From Palsa-1400 sp036501625 (lineage in GTDB: Bacteria; Verrucomicrobiota; Verrucomicrobiia; Limisphaerales; Palsa-1400): a DNA stretch of 64,000 bases. The position numbers were made by a program, and so were the translations under genes. Below, in pieces: positions 24,076 to 33,347 of the stretch. The notes below the pieces were generated by a model. That model ran no database searches. It was not told the DNA's origin and was given only the letters and a program-made list of their open reading frames with translations. Positions within the stretch are counted from its first letter, which is position 1; every line of letters begins with the position of its first letter. The DNA lies in contig DASXZY010000008.1 of NCBI GenBank assembly GCA_036501625.1, forward strand, positions 62,001-126,000. The letters are read 5' to 3'.

Positions 24076-26712
24076 TCACGGCAGGCTTACGGCCACGCGG
24101 TAAAACGCGCCGGGCGCGGGCGTGACCGGATCTGTCAAGACTGTTTCCTGGCTGGCGGCCAGCGGGCCGCTGGCGGCGACGGAAATCCACGCGCCCGCGG
24201 CCAGGCCGGCAGCCCGTTGCAGCGTGTAAACCCGCCCCGCCACTCCCGGCACCGAAACCGACAGCGGCGCGGATCCCGCAACGCTGTCAATGTGAAAATT
24301 GGAGCGCGCGTTGCCGGGGTCCGTGCCGGCGATGAATTCGCTGTAGTTATCCTGCCCGTCGCCGTCCGGGTCGGCGCTCATGCCGGCGATGGCGGGATTG
24401 GTCACGCTCGCGCCAAACCAGCCGGCGGCCCAATTGGAGTAGAGCGTGGCCAGCGCGGGCGCGCCATTCGTTGACAGCCAGAGCGCATGCTGGCCCGAAC
24501 CGACGTTGGTGACGGCCAGCCACTGGTTCGAGACGGCGGCCGGCACGACGCTGCCGTCAAGAAGAGCGACCGCGCTGGCCGCGCCGAGCGTTGGCAGCAT
24601 GACGGTGGCGGCGGCATTGCCGGGAATCGTCACGAGAAGCTGAAACAATCCCGGCCCGTTCGTGGCGGAGATCGAAACCGGGCCGCGAATGGTGGGCACG
24701 ACACCTTGGACAGACGACAGCGCCTGGCCGAGCCGCGGCTGGATGACAAACTGGCCCCAGCCAGCAGTGATGGGCCGCACGCCGAGGACGAATCGCTGGA
24801 TGAGATTCCCTGCCGCCGTTCCCCACGAGTGGTTCCAATCCATGTTGGGCTTGTCCGTGAAATTCCAGGCCTCGGTCGCGACGGTGGAGCCGATGTTGAG
24901 CATGTTAAGCCAGCCGCGCGGGCCGTTGGTGGCCATCAAGCCCAGGGCCGTGTCCGCGTCGTTTTGCTGGAACAGCGCCTCCAGCAGATACTGCGCGCCA
25001 TAAACGCTGGGCGGCATCCCGCCCGCGGCGATGCGCTGGTGAAGATAGTTCAGCACGGCGGCCTGATTGGCGGCGGGTGTCAAACCGAAATCGAGGGGGA
25101 AGAAATTGGCGTGCGCGGCGGCATGAGTCGTTCCAACGCCATCCACATAACTTTGCGAACTGCTGTTCCAGAAGGCGGTGTTGTAGGCGCTGTAAACCTT
25201 GGCGGCATCCGCATTGTAAGTGGCGGCGTCAGCAGAGCGGCCCAGGACGGAGGCGATGGCGGCCATCGTTTGCAGGCCGCGATAATAAAAGGCATTATTG
25301 ACAGAATTGGTCCAATTCAAATAACTGCCGCTGGAAATGACAAAGCCATCGCGGTCGCCCGCCGGCCAGTCCACGATGTCGGAATTGGTGGTTTGCGGGA
25401 AATTGGGAAAGCCTTTCATCAGGCCGTTGCCGGTCGCGGCCCAGGTGAACGAGTCGAATTGGAGGGCAGCGTAATGGGCGTTGAGCAAATTGGTGTCGCC
25501 GGTTTGCAGGTAATCGGCCCAAGCCATGAAGATATTGTGGAATTTCCATTCCGTCGGCCAGGTCGGATGGGCGAGCAGATACTCCAGGCTGTAGCGGGCC
25601 ATCGAGAACTCGCGGTCGGCGGCGTAGGAAGTCAATTGGTGGATGTAGGAATCGGCCTCGTAAGGCGTGCGTTCGCGGTCGCCGTCCACGTAAACGCCGT
25701 CGAAGCCCAGCGCCCGCATCGAGTTCCAGCACAAATTCCAAACCTGGTTCAAGGCCGCGCTGGAACTGGTGAAGGCCGCGGCATTGGTGTTGAAGGGATA
25801 AAGCAGGCACTGCCGCGTGATGTCCGCCGCCGCCAGGACGGCGCCCGCCGGACAGTTGGTCAACTCGAAATATCGGAACGGCATGACGGCGCCGTAAGAA
25901 GCCGGCGGATTCACAAGCTGGGCGTCCGGCTTGCCGTTAAAGGATGGGGGCCGAACGGCATAGACCGCATTGCCGTTGGACAGCGCCAGGGTCGAAACGC
26001 CATAACGCACGGAGCTTCCGGACGGCGGACTTGTATTGACAGCCGCGCCGTTCGACATTTCGCCAAAGCGGGCCTGGACAGCAATGCCCTGGAACGCGCC
26101 GTTGAATCGCACGGTGGCATAACCAAAGGCGTCCTGGCCGAAATCGACGAACCACCGCCCCGGGGCCGTGTTGGCGACCAGGACGGGCGCCTGGCTTTGA
26201 AAGGCGATTGGATAGCGATTGGCCCAGATGTTTGTTGACACATTATAAAGCAGGTTTGGGCCTGAATAAAATTGGGTGTCGGTGCGAAATTGCTGGATGG
26301 CTGAAAAAAGGCTCGTTTGGCCGGAGCCATCCTCGGTTTGGACGCACCAATAGTAAGGAGTGTTCGCGCTCAAAGCGGAGCCGGCGTAGGGCACGTTGAG
26401 CGAAGCAGAACTCGCAATCATGCCGGAGTCCCACATATCCCCCTGCCCCTGCCCGGCCAGGGCCAGGCTCGACGCCACAATGATGCGGCAAGCGGTTTGG
26501 CTGTCGTTCCGGCCGGACGGCACGTAAATCCAGCCAAATTGCGGCGCGGCCGTGGTGATGACGGTCAATTCCGGGTGCTCCAGCAAATCGCACAGCAGTC
26601 CCGCAGGAGCATTCGCCGATTGGAGCGAGCAGGCCGCAGCCAGCCAAGCGGCCAAACACCAGGCGAAAAGCCGCCGATGTTTTTGGCCACGCAAATATCC
26701 TCTCGGATTCAT
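24076..26712 (-). CDS. GH78-like alpha-L-rhamnosidase, secreted
   Basis: 878 residues with an N-terminal signal (FAWCLAAWLAAACSL). Regions: an N-terminal Ig-like rhamnosidase domain (SALSANTPYYWCVQTEDGSG), a beta domain, and the (alpha/alpha)6 catalytic barrel. Residues 343-354 (DGDRERTPYEAD) correspond to the GH78 acidic motif of type RDERxxWxxD, and VATEAWNFTDKPNMDWNHSW carries the second catalytic acid region and the conserved NH. The C-terminus has a calcium-type DPDGDGQDNYSEFIAGTDP segment and a beta-sandwich. It should release terminal L-rhamnose from glycans. It is the last gene of a LamG-pseudopilin-GH78 run, 27 nt after the pseudopilin. Confidence 0.82.
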   Translation of the reverse strand: MNPRGYLRGQKHRRLFAWCLAAWLAAACSLQSANAPAGLLCDLLEHPELTVITTAAPQFGWIYVPSGRNDSQTACRIIVASSLALAGQGQGDMWDSGMIASSASLNVPYAGSALSANTPYYWCVQTEDGSGQTSLFSAIQQFRTDTQFYSGPNLLYNVSTNIWANRYPIAFQSQAPVLVANTAPGRWFVDFGQDAFGYATVRFNGAFQGIAVQARFGEMSNGAAVNTSPPSGSSVRYGVSTLALSNGNAVYAVRPPSFNGKPDAQLVNPPASYGAVMPFRYFELTNCPAGAVLAAADITRQCLLYPFNTNAAAFTSSSAALNQVWNLCWNSMRALGFDGVYVDGDRERTPYEADSYIHQLTSYAADREFSMARYSLEYLLAHPTWPTEWKFHNIFMAWADYLQTGDTNLLNAHYAALQFDSFTWAATGNGLMKGFPNFPQTTNSDIVDWPAGDRDGFVISSGSYLNWTNSVNNAFYYRGLQTMAAIASVLGRSADAATYNADAAKVYSAYNTAFWNSSSQSYVDGVGTTHAAAHANFFPLDFGLTPAANQAAVLNYLHQRIAAGGMPPSVYGAQYLLEALFQQNDADTALGLMATNGPRGWLNMLNIGSTVATEAWNFTDKPNMDWNHSWGTAAGNLIQRFVLGVRPITAGWGQFVIQPRLGQALSSVQGVVPTIRGPVSISATNGPGLFQLLVTIPGNAAATVMLPTLGAASAVALLDGSVVPAAVSNQWLAVTNVGSGQHALWLSTNGAPALATLYSNWAAGWFGASVTNPAIAGMSADPDGDGQDNYSEFIAGTDPGNARSNFHIDSVAGSAPLSVSVPGVAGRVYTLQRAAGLAAGAWISVAASGPLAASQETVLTDPVTPAPGAFYRVAVSLP

Positions 26713-26739
26713 AGTTCCGCGTGTTCGGAGGGACGGACC

Positions 26740-27666
26740 CTATCTGGGCAAGCCCGGCACGATCGTGGCCTGGGACCTGTATAGGTCGGCCTCGTCGGCG
26801 GTCGGGCCGCTCGAAAACACGAGGTATTCGACCGTGACAGGCGGATAATTGACAAAGTATCCGCCGGGCGGAATGCCCGCCGCCAGCACCGCCGTGCCGC
26901 GCCACTTCCAGTACTCCTCGTGCCCGTCGAAGAAGGACATGCAACAGCCACGGTCATGGACGCTGGTCGGTATATTCCACCATGAATAAGTTCCATACGG
27001 CCAGATGCCATAAGCGCCGTTGTCGATGCTGCGCGCGTCCTCGTGCCAAAAAACAGAATGCTGGGAGGGGCTGGGATGCCGCGTAAGCTGGCGGTCCGCA
27101 ATGATGTTGTATTCCGCGTAATTGGCATTCGTGCCGCCCAGGTTGTAGTCAAGCGAATATGTGAGCAGCCGCCTCATGGTTGGCGAAACGGGTGTTGTGC
27201 CGGTGTCCGTGGTCATCACCAGGGCCGTTTCTGCCGGGCAGGCGTAAATTTTCTCGGACTTATTGTAGGCGTAGAGATAGCCGCTATCTATGTTGCTGTA
27301 GCTGGTCATGGTTCTCGCGTTGCCAGTCATCCACGAGTCATTGTGCTCGTTGTCCGGGTCCGCATTGTTTGGCACCAGCCTCCCGGCATAATCGCCAGAG
27401 TACATGATATAACACAACTGAAGCTGCTTGAGATTATTCAGGCAGGATGTCTTTTGGGCTTCCTGCTTGGCCCGGGCCAAGGCGGGCAGCAGCATCGCCG
27501 CCAGGATGGCAATGATCGCGATGACAACTAATAGCTCAATGAGGGTGAATCCTGCCGGCAACTCACCAGAAGGCCGCCGCCGGCCCCATGGATTGGAGCC
27601 GGCGGCCAAGGCGTTGTTATGCTTTCCAAGGCTCACATTCAGATGCCCTCGGAATGATGGCTTCAT
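26740..27666 (-). CDS. Type II pseudopilin-like protein with H-X9-DG tail
   Basis: 308 residues. A prepilin peptidase site GFTLIELLVVIAIIAILAAM (cleavage between G39 and F40) is followed by LPALARAKQEAQKTSCLNNL, the standard verrucomicrobial/planctomycetal pseudopilin start. The C-terminal part carries HDRGCCMSFFDG, a perfect H-X9-DG motif. The protein is probably processed and anchored in the inner membrane, either as a minor pilin or as a carrier linked to type II secretion. Its ATG overlaps the stop of the preceding LamG gene (TAATG). Confidence 0.88.
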   Translation of the reverse strand: MKPSFRGHLNVSLGKHNNALAAGSNPWGRRRPSGELPAGFTLIELLVVIAIIAILAAMLLPALARAKQEAQKTSCLNNLKQLQLCYIMYSGDYAGRLVPNNADPDNEHNDSWMTGNARTMTSYSNIDSGYLYAYNKSEKIYACPAETALVMTTDTGTTPVSPTMRRLLTYSLDYNLGGTNANYAEYNIIADRQLTRHPSPSQHSVFWHEDARSIDNGAYGIWPYGTYSWWNIPTSVHDRGCCMSFFDGHEEYWKWRGTAVLAAGIPPGGYFVNYPPVTVEYLVFSSGPTADEADLYRSQATIVPGLPR

Positions 27667-30317
27667 TACGGCACGGCCAGCACATAGAAGCCATCCCCAG
27701 CGCCGCTGCCAACCGGCAGGCTGATGGAGAAGTTTCCATGCGAGTCAAAGAAGCCCGTGGCGACTGTGGCCCACGAACCAACAGGAACAGTCAAATCGGA
27801 CGATCCCAGTATCAGATACTCCGCTCCGGGAGCGCCGCCCGCGCCGCTCATGACGACGCTGGTGCCATTCGCGCTTCGAACTGCCGCGACGGTGGCCGGC
27901 GCCTGCTTTTGCACGACTTCGATGAAGTTCGTGCCCACCGCGAAGTTTCCCTGAGAATCCTGAATGGTATAGGTGAGCAAATCCTGCCCGAAAAAGCCGG
28001 GATTAGGCGTGTAGGTGTAAAGAGTCGAACTGACTGGATTCAAAACGACTTGATTGGTGGTAAACGTGTCGAAAGCGGAGAGCGCCAGCGCATCGCCATC
28101 AGGTGAGCTTGCTTGATTGTATAAGACCGAGAAGTCAATCGGCAGCGTTTGATCGGTATAGATATAGTTGGTGTAGTTCGGCGCGATAGGATTCTGATTG
28201 GTCGAAACCAAGGTCAGACTGGCAACCCGGCTCGTGACCGAGCCTGAATCGTTGGACACGACTACCTCGAAGTTAGTCCCCTGATTGCCAGCCGAGGGAT
28301 TCGGATAGTTGATCGTGCGCGTTGTCACGCCAGCCAGGGCGATACCATTGGAATACCATTGATACGTCAATGGAGACCGTCCTGTTGCGACCACGGAGAA
28401 TGCCGCATCGCTTCCGGAGCCGGTTATAGCAGCGTCGCGCACTGTCTCGTTGGCGGGCTGCTGGAGGATGGATGGCAGCCCTGGCGGCAACGCGAAACCG
28501 ATCATGGTGGGAGAATCCAGTTTCATGGCGGAAGAACTGCCGCTCAACACGAAATCAATCGTGTTAAGACCCGGAACGAAAAAATTTCCATTCGTGTTGG
28601 TGGCTGATACCGAGCCGAAGGTGGTGCCAATTCCGTTAAAGGTGACAATACCGTTGTTATTGCTCAACGAGAAGGTATTGGCATAAAGCGGAGCCGAGCT
28701 GGGCATGCTGAATCCGGTGCTCAAACCGTTTAGCAGGATGTTCGTCAGCGTGCCGTTATATTCAAAACCTGAATGATAAGAAAGGCTGGCAGGGCTGGCC
28801 TGATCCAAAAGGAAGTGGGTGCGGATCGTATAAGTTCCAGAGGGATCACCCGCCGCCGAGCCGCCCGCATTGCCTTGATCACTAATCCACATGGAGGCGC
28901 CAACGTTCGGGGAATAACCCCCACTGGAGCAAATGATCTCAATCGGGCAATTCGATTCCCAAATCAACATGTTAGGACCGAGGAAATTCGGATTGCCGCT
29001 TTGAATAAGCGTGTAATTCGGGTCAGGAACATCTCCCGCCGAAACCTGATTGGACACGATGCCGGTGCTGAAAAGCTCGTCCGCGATGGCGCCAACGGTT
29101 ACTTGCACCACACTGCTTGTGGCCGAACCGTAAGCATTGGAAGTTATCAGGTAATAAGCGCCGCCGGTGGCAAATGTAGTATTGGAAATATTAAGAGTGG
29201 CCGTCGATTGTCCCGCCACGCTGCTTCCGTTTTGGAACCAAGTATAAGTCACTGGTTGCGATGCCGAGACTCCGACCGTAGCGTTGAGCGTCTGGCCATA
29301 TCCGACGAGCAGCTGCGGCGGTGGTTGGGATGTGTTGGTTGGCGCGATGGCGCCACCGGCGACAAACGCCATCTCGTTGGATTTGAGGCACAAATCCGTC
29401 ACGCGGACTTCACAGATGCTGCCAACCAAGCCCTCGTTATTGCCGACATTGGCGGTGGTATTGCGACCGCTTCCGCCGATCCCAATATTTGGCGCGGCCG
29501 TGCCGACTGGCGCCCCACTCAGCGGGCGAATGCCGTAAGGCATCTGAGCGTTGGTGATGCCCTCCTCCGTGACCAATACGTCGGCGAAGGTGCGGCCCGG
29601 ATCCAACCGTGTCCAATACAATTTGAATTGCTCGACGGGGTCGTTATTGGTCGGGCTATTACCCGTATAAGTCACGGCGACATGGTACCACACGCCAACT
29701 GCGGCGGCATCGGGGCCGCTCGTTGGCAGGGCCGGCGGAAACGTGTTGTCCGACGTGGCGCCAGCAATCAGGTCCCACTGCTCTTGCGCGGTGTTAAACC
29801 GCCATTGCCATCCGCGCGTCGTCAGGGCGCCTCCGCTGTCGCCGGTGAATATTTCGTAGTCCCCGCTTAGGTTGTTGCTTATGCAGATGAGGGCCTCAAA
29901 TGTGAATGCGCCCGTCGTTGGATTGCAGAGTCCACTGACGTCGGGAAGGCTGCCTCCGTAAAGAAGATGGCCTTTGTTGCTGCCGGAATAAGCATTGGTC
30001 AACCCTGGAAAGCCCGGCCCCGCGGTACCCAAGGCGGTATTGGTAAATGGATACGTGGTCGCGGCATACGCTGAAGCATTCGCGTTCGGCAGCCCCCCAA
30101 TGTTCGTCAGCGTGATCGGGTAGGCATTGGTGCTCAGGTCCGCGCTATCGGCGGCGAACTGGCCATTCGTTTCATTCAAATGCCAAAGGTGGAGAGTGTC
30201 GGCGTTGGGCGTGTAAGGGACGGCCAGCCCCGCCCGGGCAGAGGCGGTGAAAGCCAGGACGGCGGCCGCCAGCAAGGCGCCGCGGCACAACTTGAGGAAT
30301 GAGACGTGGAATTTCAT
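27666..30317 (-). CDS. Secreted LamG/Ig-like surface protein
   Basis: 883 residues with a signal peptide (FLKLCRGALLAAAVLAFTAS). Order: LamG/concanavalin-like jelly roll (about 35-300: LHLWHLNETNGQFAADSADL, WYHVAVTYTG), an Ig-like domain (VTYTWFQNGSSVAGQSTATL), an intervening beta region, a second Ig-like domain (LTYQWYSNGIALAGVTTRTI), and a cadherin-like/Big-type module with DGDALALSAFDTFTTNQVV and YTPNPGFFGQDLLTYTIQDS. Likely a cell-surface or secreted glycan-binding protein. It heads the operon with the pseudopilin and the rhamnosidase and lies behind the palindromic promoter at 30437-30484. Confidence 0.8.
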   Translation of the reverse strand: MKFHVSFLKLCRGALLAAAVLAFTASARAGLAVPYTPNADTLHLWHLNETNGQFAADSADLSTNAYPITLTNIGGLPNANASAYAATTYPFTNTALGTAGPGFPGLTNAYSGSNKGHLLYGGSLPDVSGLCNPTTGAFTFEALICISNNLSGDYEIFTGDSGGALTTRGWQWRFNTAQEQWDLIAGATSDNTFPPALPTSGPDAAAVGVWYHVAVTYTGNSPTNNDPVEQFKLYWTRLDPGRTFADVLVTEEGITNAQMPYGIRPLSGAPVGTAAPNIGIGGSGRNTTANVGNNEGLVGSICEVRVTDLCLKSNEMAFVAGGAIAPTNTSQPPPQLLVGYGQTLNATVGVSASQPVTYTWFQNGSSVAGQSTATLNISNTTFATGGAYYLITSNAYGSATSSVVQVTVGAIADELFSTGIVSNQVSAGDVPDPNYTLIQSGNPNFLGPNMLIWESNCPIEIICSSGGYSPNVGASMWISDQGNAGGSAAGDPSGTYTIRTHFLLDQASPASLSYHSGFEYNGTLTNILLNGLSTGFSMPSSAPLYANTFSLSNNNGIVTFNGIGTTFGSVSATNTNGNFFVPGLNTIDFVLSGSSSAMKLDSPTMIGFALPPGLPSILQQPANETVRDAAITGSGSDAAFSVVATGRSPLTYQWYSNGIALAGVTTRTINYPNPSAGNQGTNFEVVVSNDSGSVTSRVASLTLVSTNQNPIAPNYTNYIYTDQTLPIDFSVLYNQASSPDGDALALSAFDTFTTNQVVLNPVSSTLYTYTPNPGFFGQDLLTYTIQDSQGNFAVGTNFIEVVQKQAPATVAAVRSANGTSVVMSGAGGAPGAEYLILGSSDLTVPVGSWATVATGFFDSHGNFSISLPVGSGAGDGFYVLAVP

Positions 30318-30642
30318 ATTTGAGGCGTGTTTTGTGTTTTGGGTGTTCGTTAAATGATTGCGGGGCGGTCAAAATAACAGGGCCGTCGAGACGAATCGCC
30401 CTCTGTGATGCTCAATTTGTTTTTCAGAATTGCCCTATTTATACGGGATGCGTCCCAGCGGCGTCCATACCCCCAAATGGGGGTGCTGCCTGGAATGCGC
30501 CGCAGCCAGGAATCAACGGCGCGGCCATTCTTCGGATCATTTTCCTTTTTCTTGTCAAATGACATATTTCGTTTGACAGACATCATAGGATTGTATTCAC
30601 TCCCGGGGAAACGCGGCGGATATTAATAAACAGGTTGATACT
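30318..30642. other. Intergenic region, divergent promoters
   Basis: 325 bp without a credible gene. It holds the minus-strand promoter with its palindrome (listed separately) and the upstream region of the plus-strand lipoprotein at 30643. The flanks are AT-rich; no RNA gene is recognised. Confidence 0.6.
30437..30484 (-). promoter_or_regulatory. Palindromic activator-type site plus -10 box upstream of the LamG operon
   Basis: On the plus strand ACCCCCAAATGGGGGT (30469-30484) has perfect 7-bp arms around an AA centre. Read on the minus strand it is followed after 25 nt by TATAAAT (30443-30437), a near-consensus -10. The palindrome thus covers about -37 to -53, where an activator would replace a -35 box; no -35 TTGACA is present at the right spacing. 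Confidence 0.55.
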
Positions 30643-32550
30643 ATGAGGACCAAACAACGGTGCGGGTCGTTTGCCATCTCGATTCTCCTAACAGGCTCCG
30701 TGCTGGTATTGTGCTCATGCCAGCAATACTGGCACAAAATCGGCGCCGCCAAGGATTTAAACGACCTCCAAAGAGTGCAAAACTATTGGGGGCGGATTTC
30801 CGTCTCGGGCCCGAATTGGATTGAGGATACGAACCAGTTCAAAGTGAGCTTCAACGAAGACCCCACCAATTACGCCCAAGCGGCGCGCTCCAATGTAGTG
30901 GGGGGACAGGCGTCTTCATTAGAGTCGAGCCTTGTCGTAGGACAGGCTTTGCAAGGGACCTTTGCGCCGGCGATTTCTCTCGGCAAGCCGTCGGCCTCCG
31001 GAGTGTCCAACATTCCGGCCATTCCGCAAATACCAACCAACGCCGAAGCGGCCCTGGGTTCGTCGTCGTTTGCGGCGCCCTTTTCCCTGCTGACCCTTCA
31101 GCCGACACCTGACGAACGCCAAGTCGTGGACAAGGCGATCAATGATAAGATCGCGGAGCAATTGTTAGAGCTGATTGCCAATCCGAGTTATAATTCCAAC
31201 CTGCAACAAGTGTTCTTTGGCATCATGCAAGTCACCTGCCAGCCGGGCCAGCGCACGCGGCGGGGCTTTGTTGCCGACCTGAGCGTGGCGCTAAGTTATG
31301 GGCGGGAATGCAGCCCCGGCCGCCTAGAAAAGGATAGCAACCATCACCCGGCGGTTCTGGCTGTATTGCCCTTGATCGACAGCGAGAATGTCCAACTCCA
31401 GCAGAGCGACCGCAGCCAAGTCGAGCTGGCTCAAGCCTTGTCGCTGGCTTTTGCCGCCAAAGGCGCAAATGCCGCGGCCAATTCCCTGGCCAATTACGTC
31501 ACGCGGCAGCAATCGGACATCGGAACGCGCAATTCGCTGCCCATCGCCACGACTTACGCCAGCGGCGCGACGTTTGGCTTTCAGATTTACCCGTCGCTCC
31601 AAGCCATCACCCATCCCGGAAAAAATGGCGACAAATCGGGCAATGTTCTGCAACCGATAACATTTCCTGCCGTGGTGGTGATAAGAATTGACAAGACGGA
31701 CCTTGAGTTCGACAGCCACAAGGCGCCGGTCGCGAAGTGGAACATGATCGTGGGCAACATCCGGACACGCTGGATCGACGAAAAGCGCCCGGCGTTGTAT
31801 CCAATCTTTGGCCATGACATGTACTACAAAACTGGATTTCCCTCGGAGGCCTCCCTTTACGAAGACCTATACGAAGCCAAGCATCTTGATATGGCGCACA
31901 AGAAGCTTAAATGGCTGAAAATGAATAACGCGGAGGCGGATATTCCGAATCAGCTTGCGTCCCTGGAAAGCGCCTACGATACCTTCAAAACCACGTCCGT
32001 TTCATTGCAGATAACCGAGAACCTGCCGGCAAATCTTTTTTCTAAGAGCGGCGAGGCCGGCCCTGTCATCGCGGACGTTTATCCTCACTTGATATGGCGA
32101 AACCGCGATACAACATTCGCCATTGTGGGCACTAACCTGGATGGATGCACCTATGTTACGATTGCGGGCATACCGACGGCTACTTTTCATGTCGTGAGTT
32201 CTATCCCCGCACCCGCACTCGGCGATCCGGCCCCCGTTCCCACCCAAGTTGTTTTCGCGACTCTTTCAGCAATCAACACGTTTGGTTCCTTGACAAACGC
32301 CACCAACAACATCGACTTCGTGGTTTCCGGCCCGAAAGGCCGGGCTACCAAGACGGTGGCGCTGGCGATTCAAGGAGAAACCACCGCGGACGCGGTAGTA
32401 ACACTCACGCGCGACCCAGCTAGCAGCAAGGTGACTGGCATCGATGTTAAACACGGAGAAAACCTGACGGAGCAGCAATTGCTGGACGCCCTGCAGGCGA
32501 TTCTGCAAAAAAGCGAGCCGCCGCCGAAAACGGTCATTACCAAGCCATAA
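30643..32550 (+). CDS. Large lipoprotein of unknown function with a TIG-like domain
   Basis: 635 residues. The N-terminus SILLTGSVLVLCSCQQYWHK has a lipobox-like LCSC, so it is probably lipid-anchored. The body (about 150-420) is not recognised. Near residues 475-560 the sequence VIADVYPHLIWRNRDTTFAI followed by VGTNLDGCTYVTIAGIP resembles an IPT/TIG immunoglobulin-like domain. The C-terminus is a short helical, charged tail. It stands between the LamG operon and the two-component system; divergent to the former, convergent to the latter. Function unknown. Confidence 0.7.
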   Translation: MRTKQRCGSFAISILLTGSVLVLCSCQQYWHKIGAAKDLNDLQRVQNYWGRISVSGPNWIEDTNQFKVSFNEDPTNYAQAARSNVVGGQASSLESSLVVGQALQGTFAPAISLGKPSASGVSNIPAIPQIPTNAEAALGSSSFAAPFSLLTLQPTPDERQVVDKAINDKIAEQLLELIANPSYNSNLQQVFFGIMQVTCQPGQRTRRGFVADLSVALSYGRECSPGRLEKDSNHHPAVLAVLPLIDSENVQLQQSDRSQVELAQALSLAFAAKGANAAANSLANYVTRQQSDIGTRNSLPIATTYASGATFGFQIYPSLQAITHPGKNGDKSGNVLQPITFPAVVVIRIDKTDLEFDSHKAPVAKWNMIVGNIRTRWIDEKRPALYPIFGHDMYYKTGFPSEASLYEDLYEAKHLDMAHKKLKWLKMNNAEADIPNQLASLESAYDTFKTTSVSLQITENLPANLFSKSGEAGPVIADVYPHLIWRNRDTTFAIVGTNLDGCTYVTIAGIPTATFHVVSSIPAPALGDPAPVPTQVVFATLSAINTFGSLTNATNNIDFVVSGPKGRATKTVALAIQGETTADAVVTLTRDPASSKVTGIDVKHGENLTEQQLLDALQAILQKSEPPPKTVITKP

Positions 32551-32595
32551 GGCGCGGGCGGAACGGCGTTTTTGTTAATCCCCGCCCTCTCCGGT

Positions 32596-33276
32596 CTAAG
32601 AAGCCTTTGAATTGAGATAGCGCACGGCCGCCTCCGTCCGGGAGCGGACGTGCATCTTTTCGTAAATGTGCTTGAGGTAGCTGCGCACTGTTTCCAGGCT
32701 CAATTGTATCTGGTCGGCAATTTCCTTGTTGGAATAGCCCTTGGCCAGGTATTCCAGCAACTCTTCCTCGCGGGGCGAAAGCCGGAGCGCCTCCTGCCGG
32801 TTGGGCGGCGAACGCCGGAACGATTCCACCACGCGGCGCGCGATCGCGCTGCTCATGGGCGCGCCGCCGTGAAGGACATCGAGCAAGGCCGCGCGCATAT
32901 CGGCGGGCTTGGTTCGCTTGAGCAGGTAGCCGTCGGCCCCGGCCTCCAGCGCGCGGAAGATCAACTCATCATCGTCCAGCGCGGTCAAAATAATGATTTG
33001 CGTTTGCGGCAGAAGTTCTTTCAAACGCATGGTGCATTCGATGCCGGACATGCCCGGCAGCAGCACATCCATCAAGATCACGTCGGGCCGGATGGCCGGC
33101 ACCTGCCGCAGCGCCTCCTCGCCGGATTCGCAGGCGCAAAGGCATTGAAAATCGGGGAACGAATCGATCAATCGGGACCAGCTTTCGCGGATTTTTCGCT
33201 CATCCTCGACCAGGGCCGCCCGCAACGGCAGATGCCCGGCGGCCTTGGTTGGGATGATCGATGTATTCCGTTTCAT
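32596..33276 (-). CDS. NarL/LuxR-family response regulator
   Basis: 226 residues: receiver domain with phospho-acceptor Asp70 (IRPDVILMDVLLPGMSG), Thr/Lys switch residues (IIILTALDD; YLLKRTKPADM), and a C-terminal LuxR HTH (LSPREEELLEYLAKGYSNKE ... VRSYLKHIYEKMHVRSR). Cytoplasmic DNA-binding regulator. It is 71 nt downstream of the sensor kinase on the same strand and is evidently its partner. Its position next to the LamG/pseudopilin/rhamnosidase operon makes that operon a possible target. Confidence 0.92.
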   Translation of the reverse strand: MKRNTSIIPTKAAGHLPLRAALVEDERKIRESWSRLIDSFPDFQCLCACESGEEALRQVPAIRPDVILMDVLLPGMSGIECTMRLKELLPQTQIIILTALDDDELIFRALEAGADGYLLKRTKPADMRAALLDVLHGGAPMSSAIARRVVESFRRSPPNRQEALRLSPREEELLEYLAKGYSNKEIADQIQLSLETVRSYLKHIYEKMHVRSRTEAAVRYLNSKAS

Positions 33277-33347
33277 GGCGCAGAAATGAAGAAAATGACC
33301 GTTCGGCTAAAGGAAGTCCATACCCTCAAACAGGGGATGCGAGCCAA

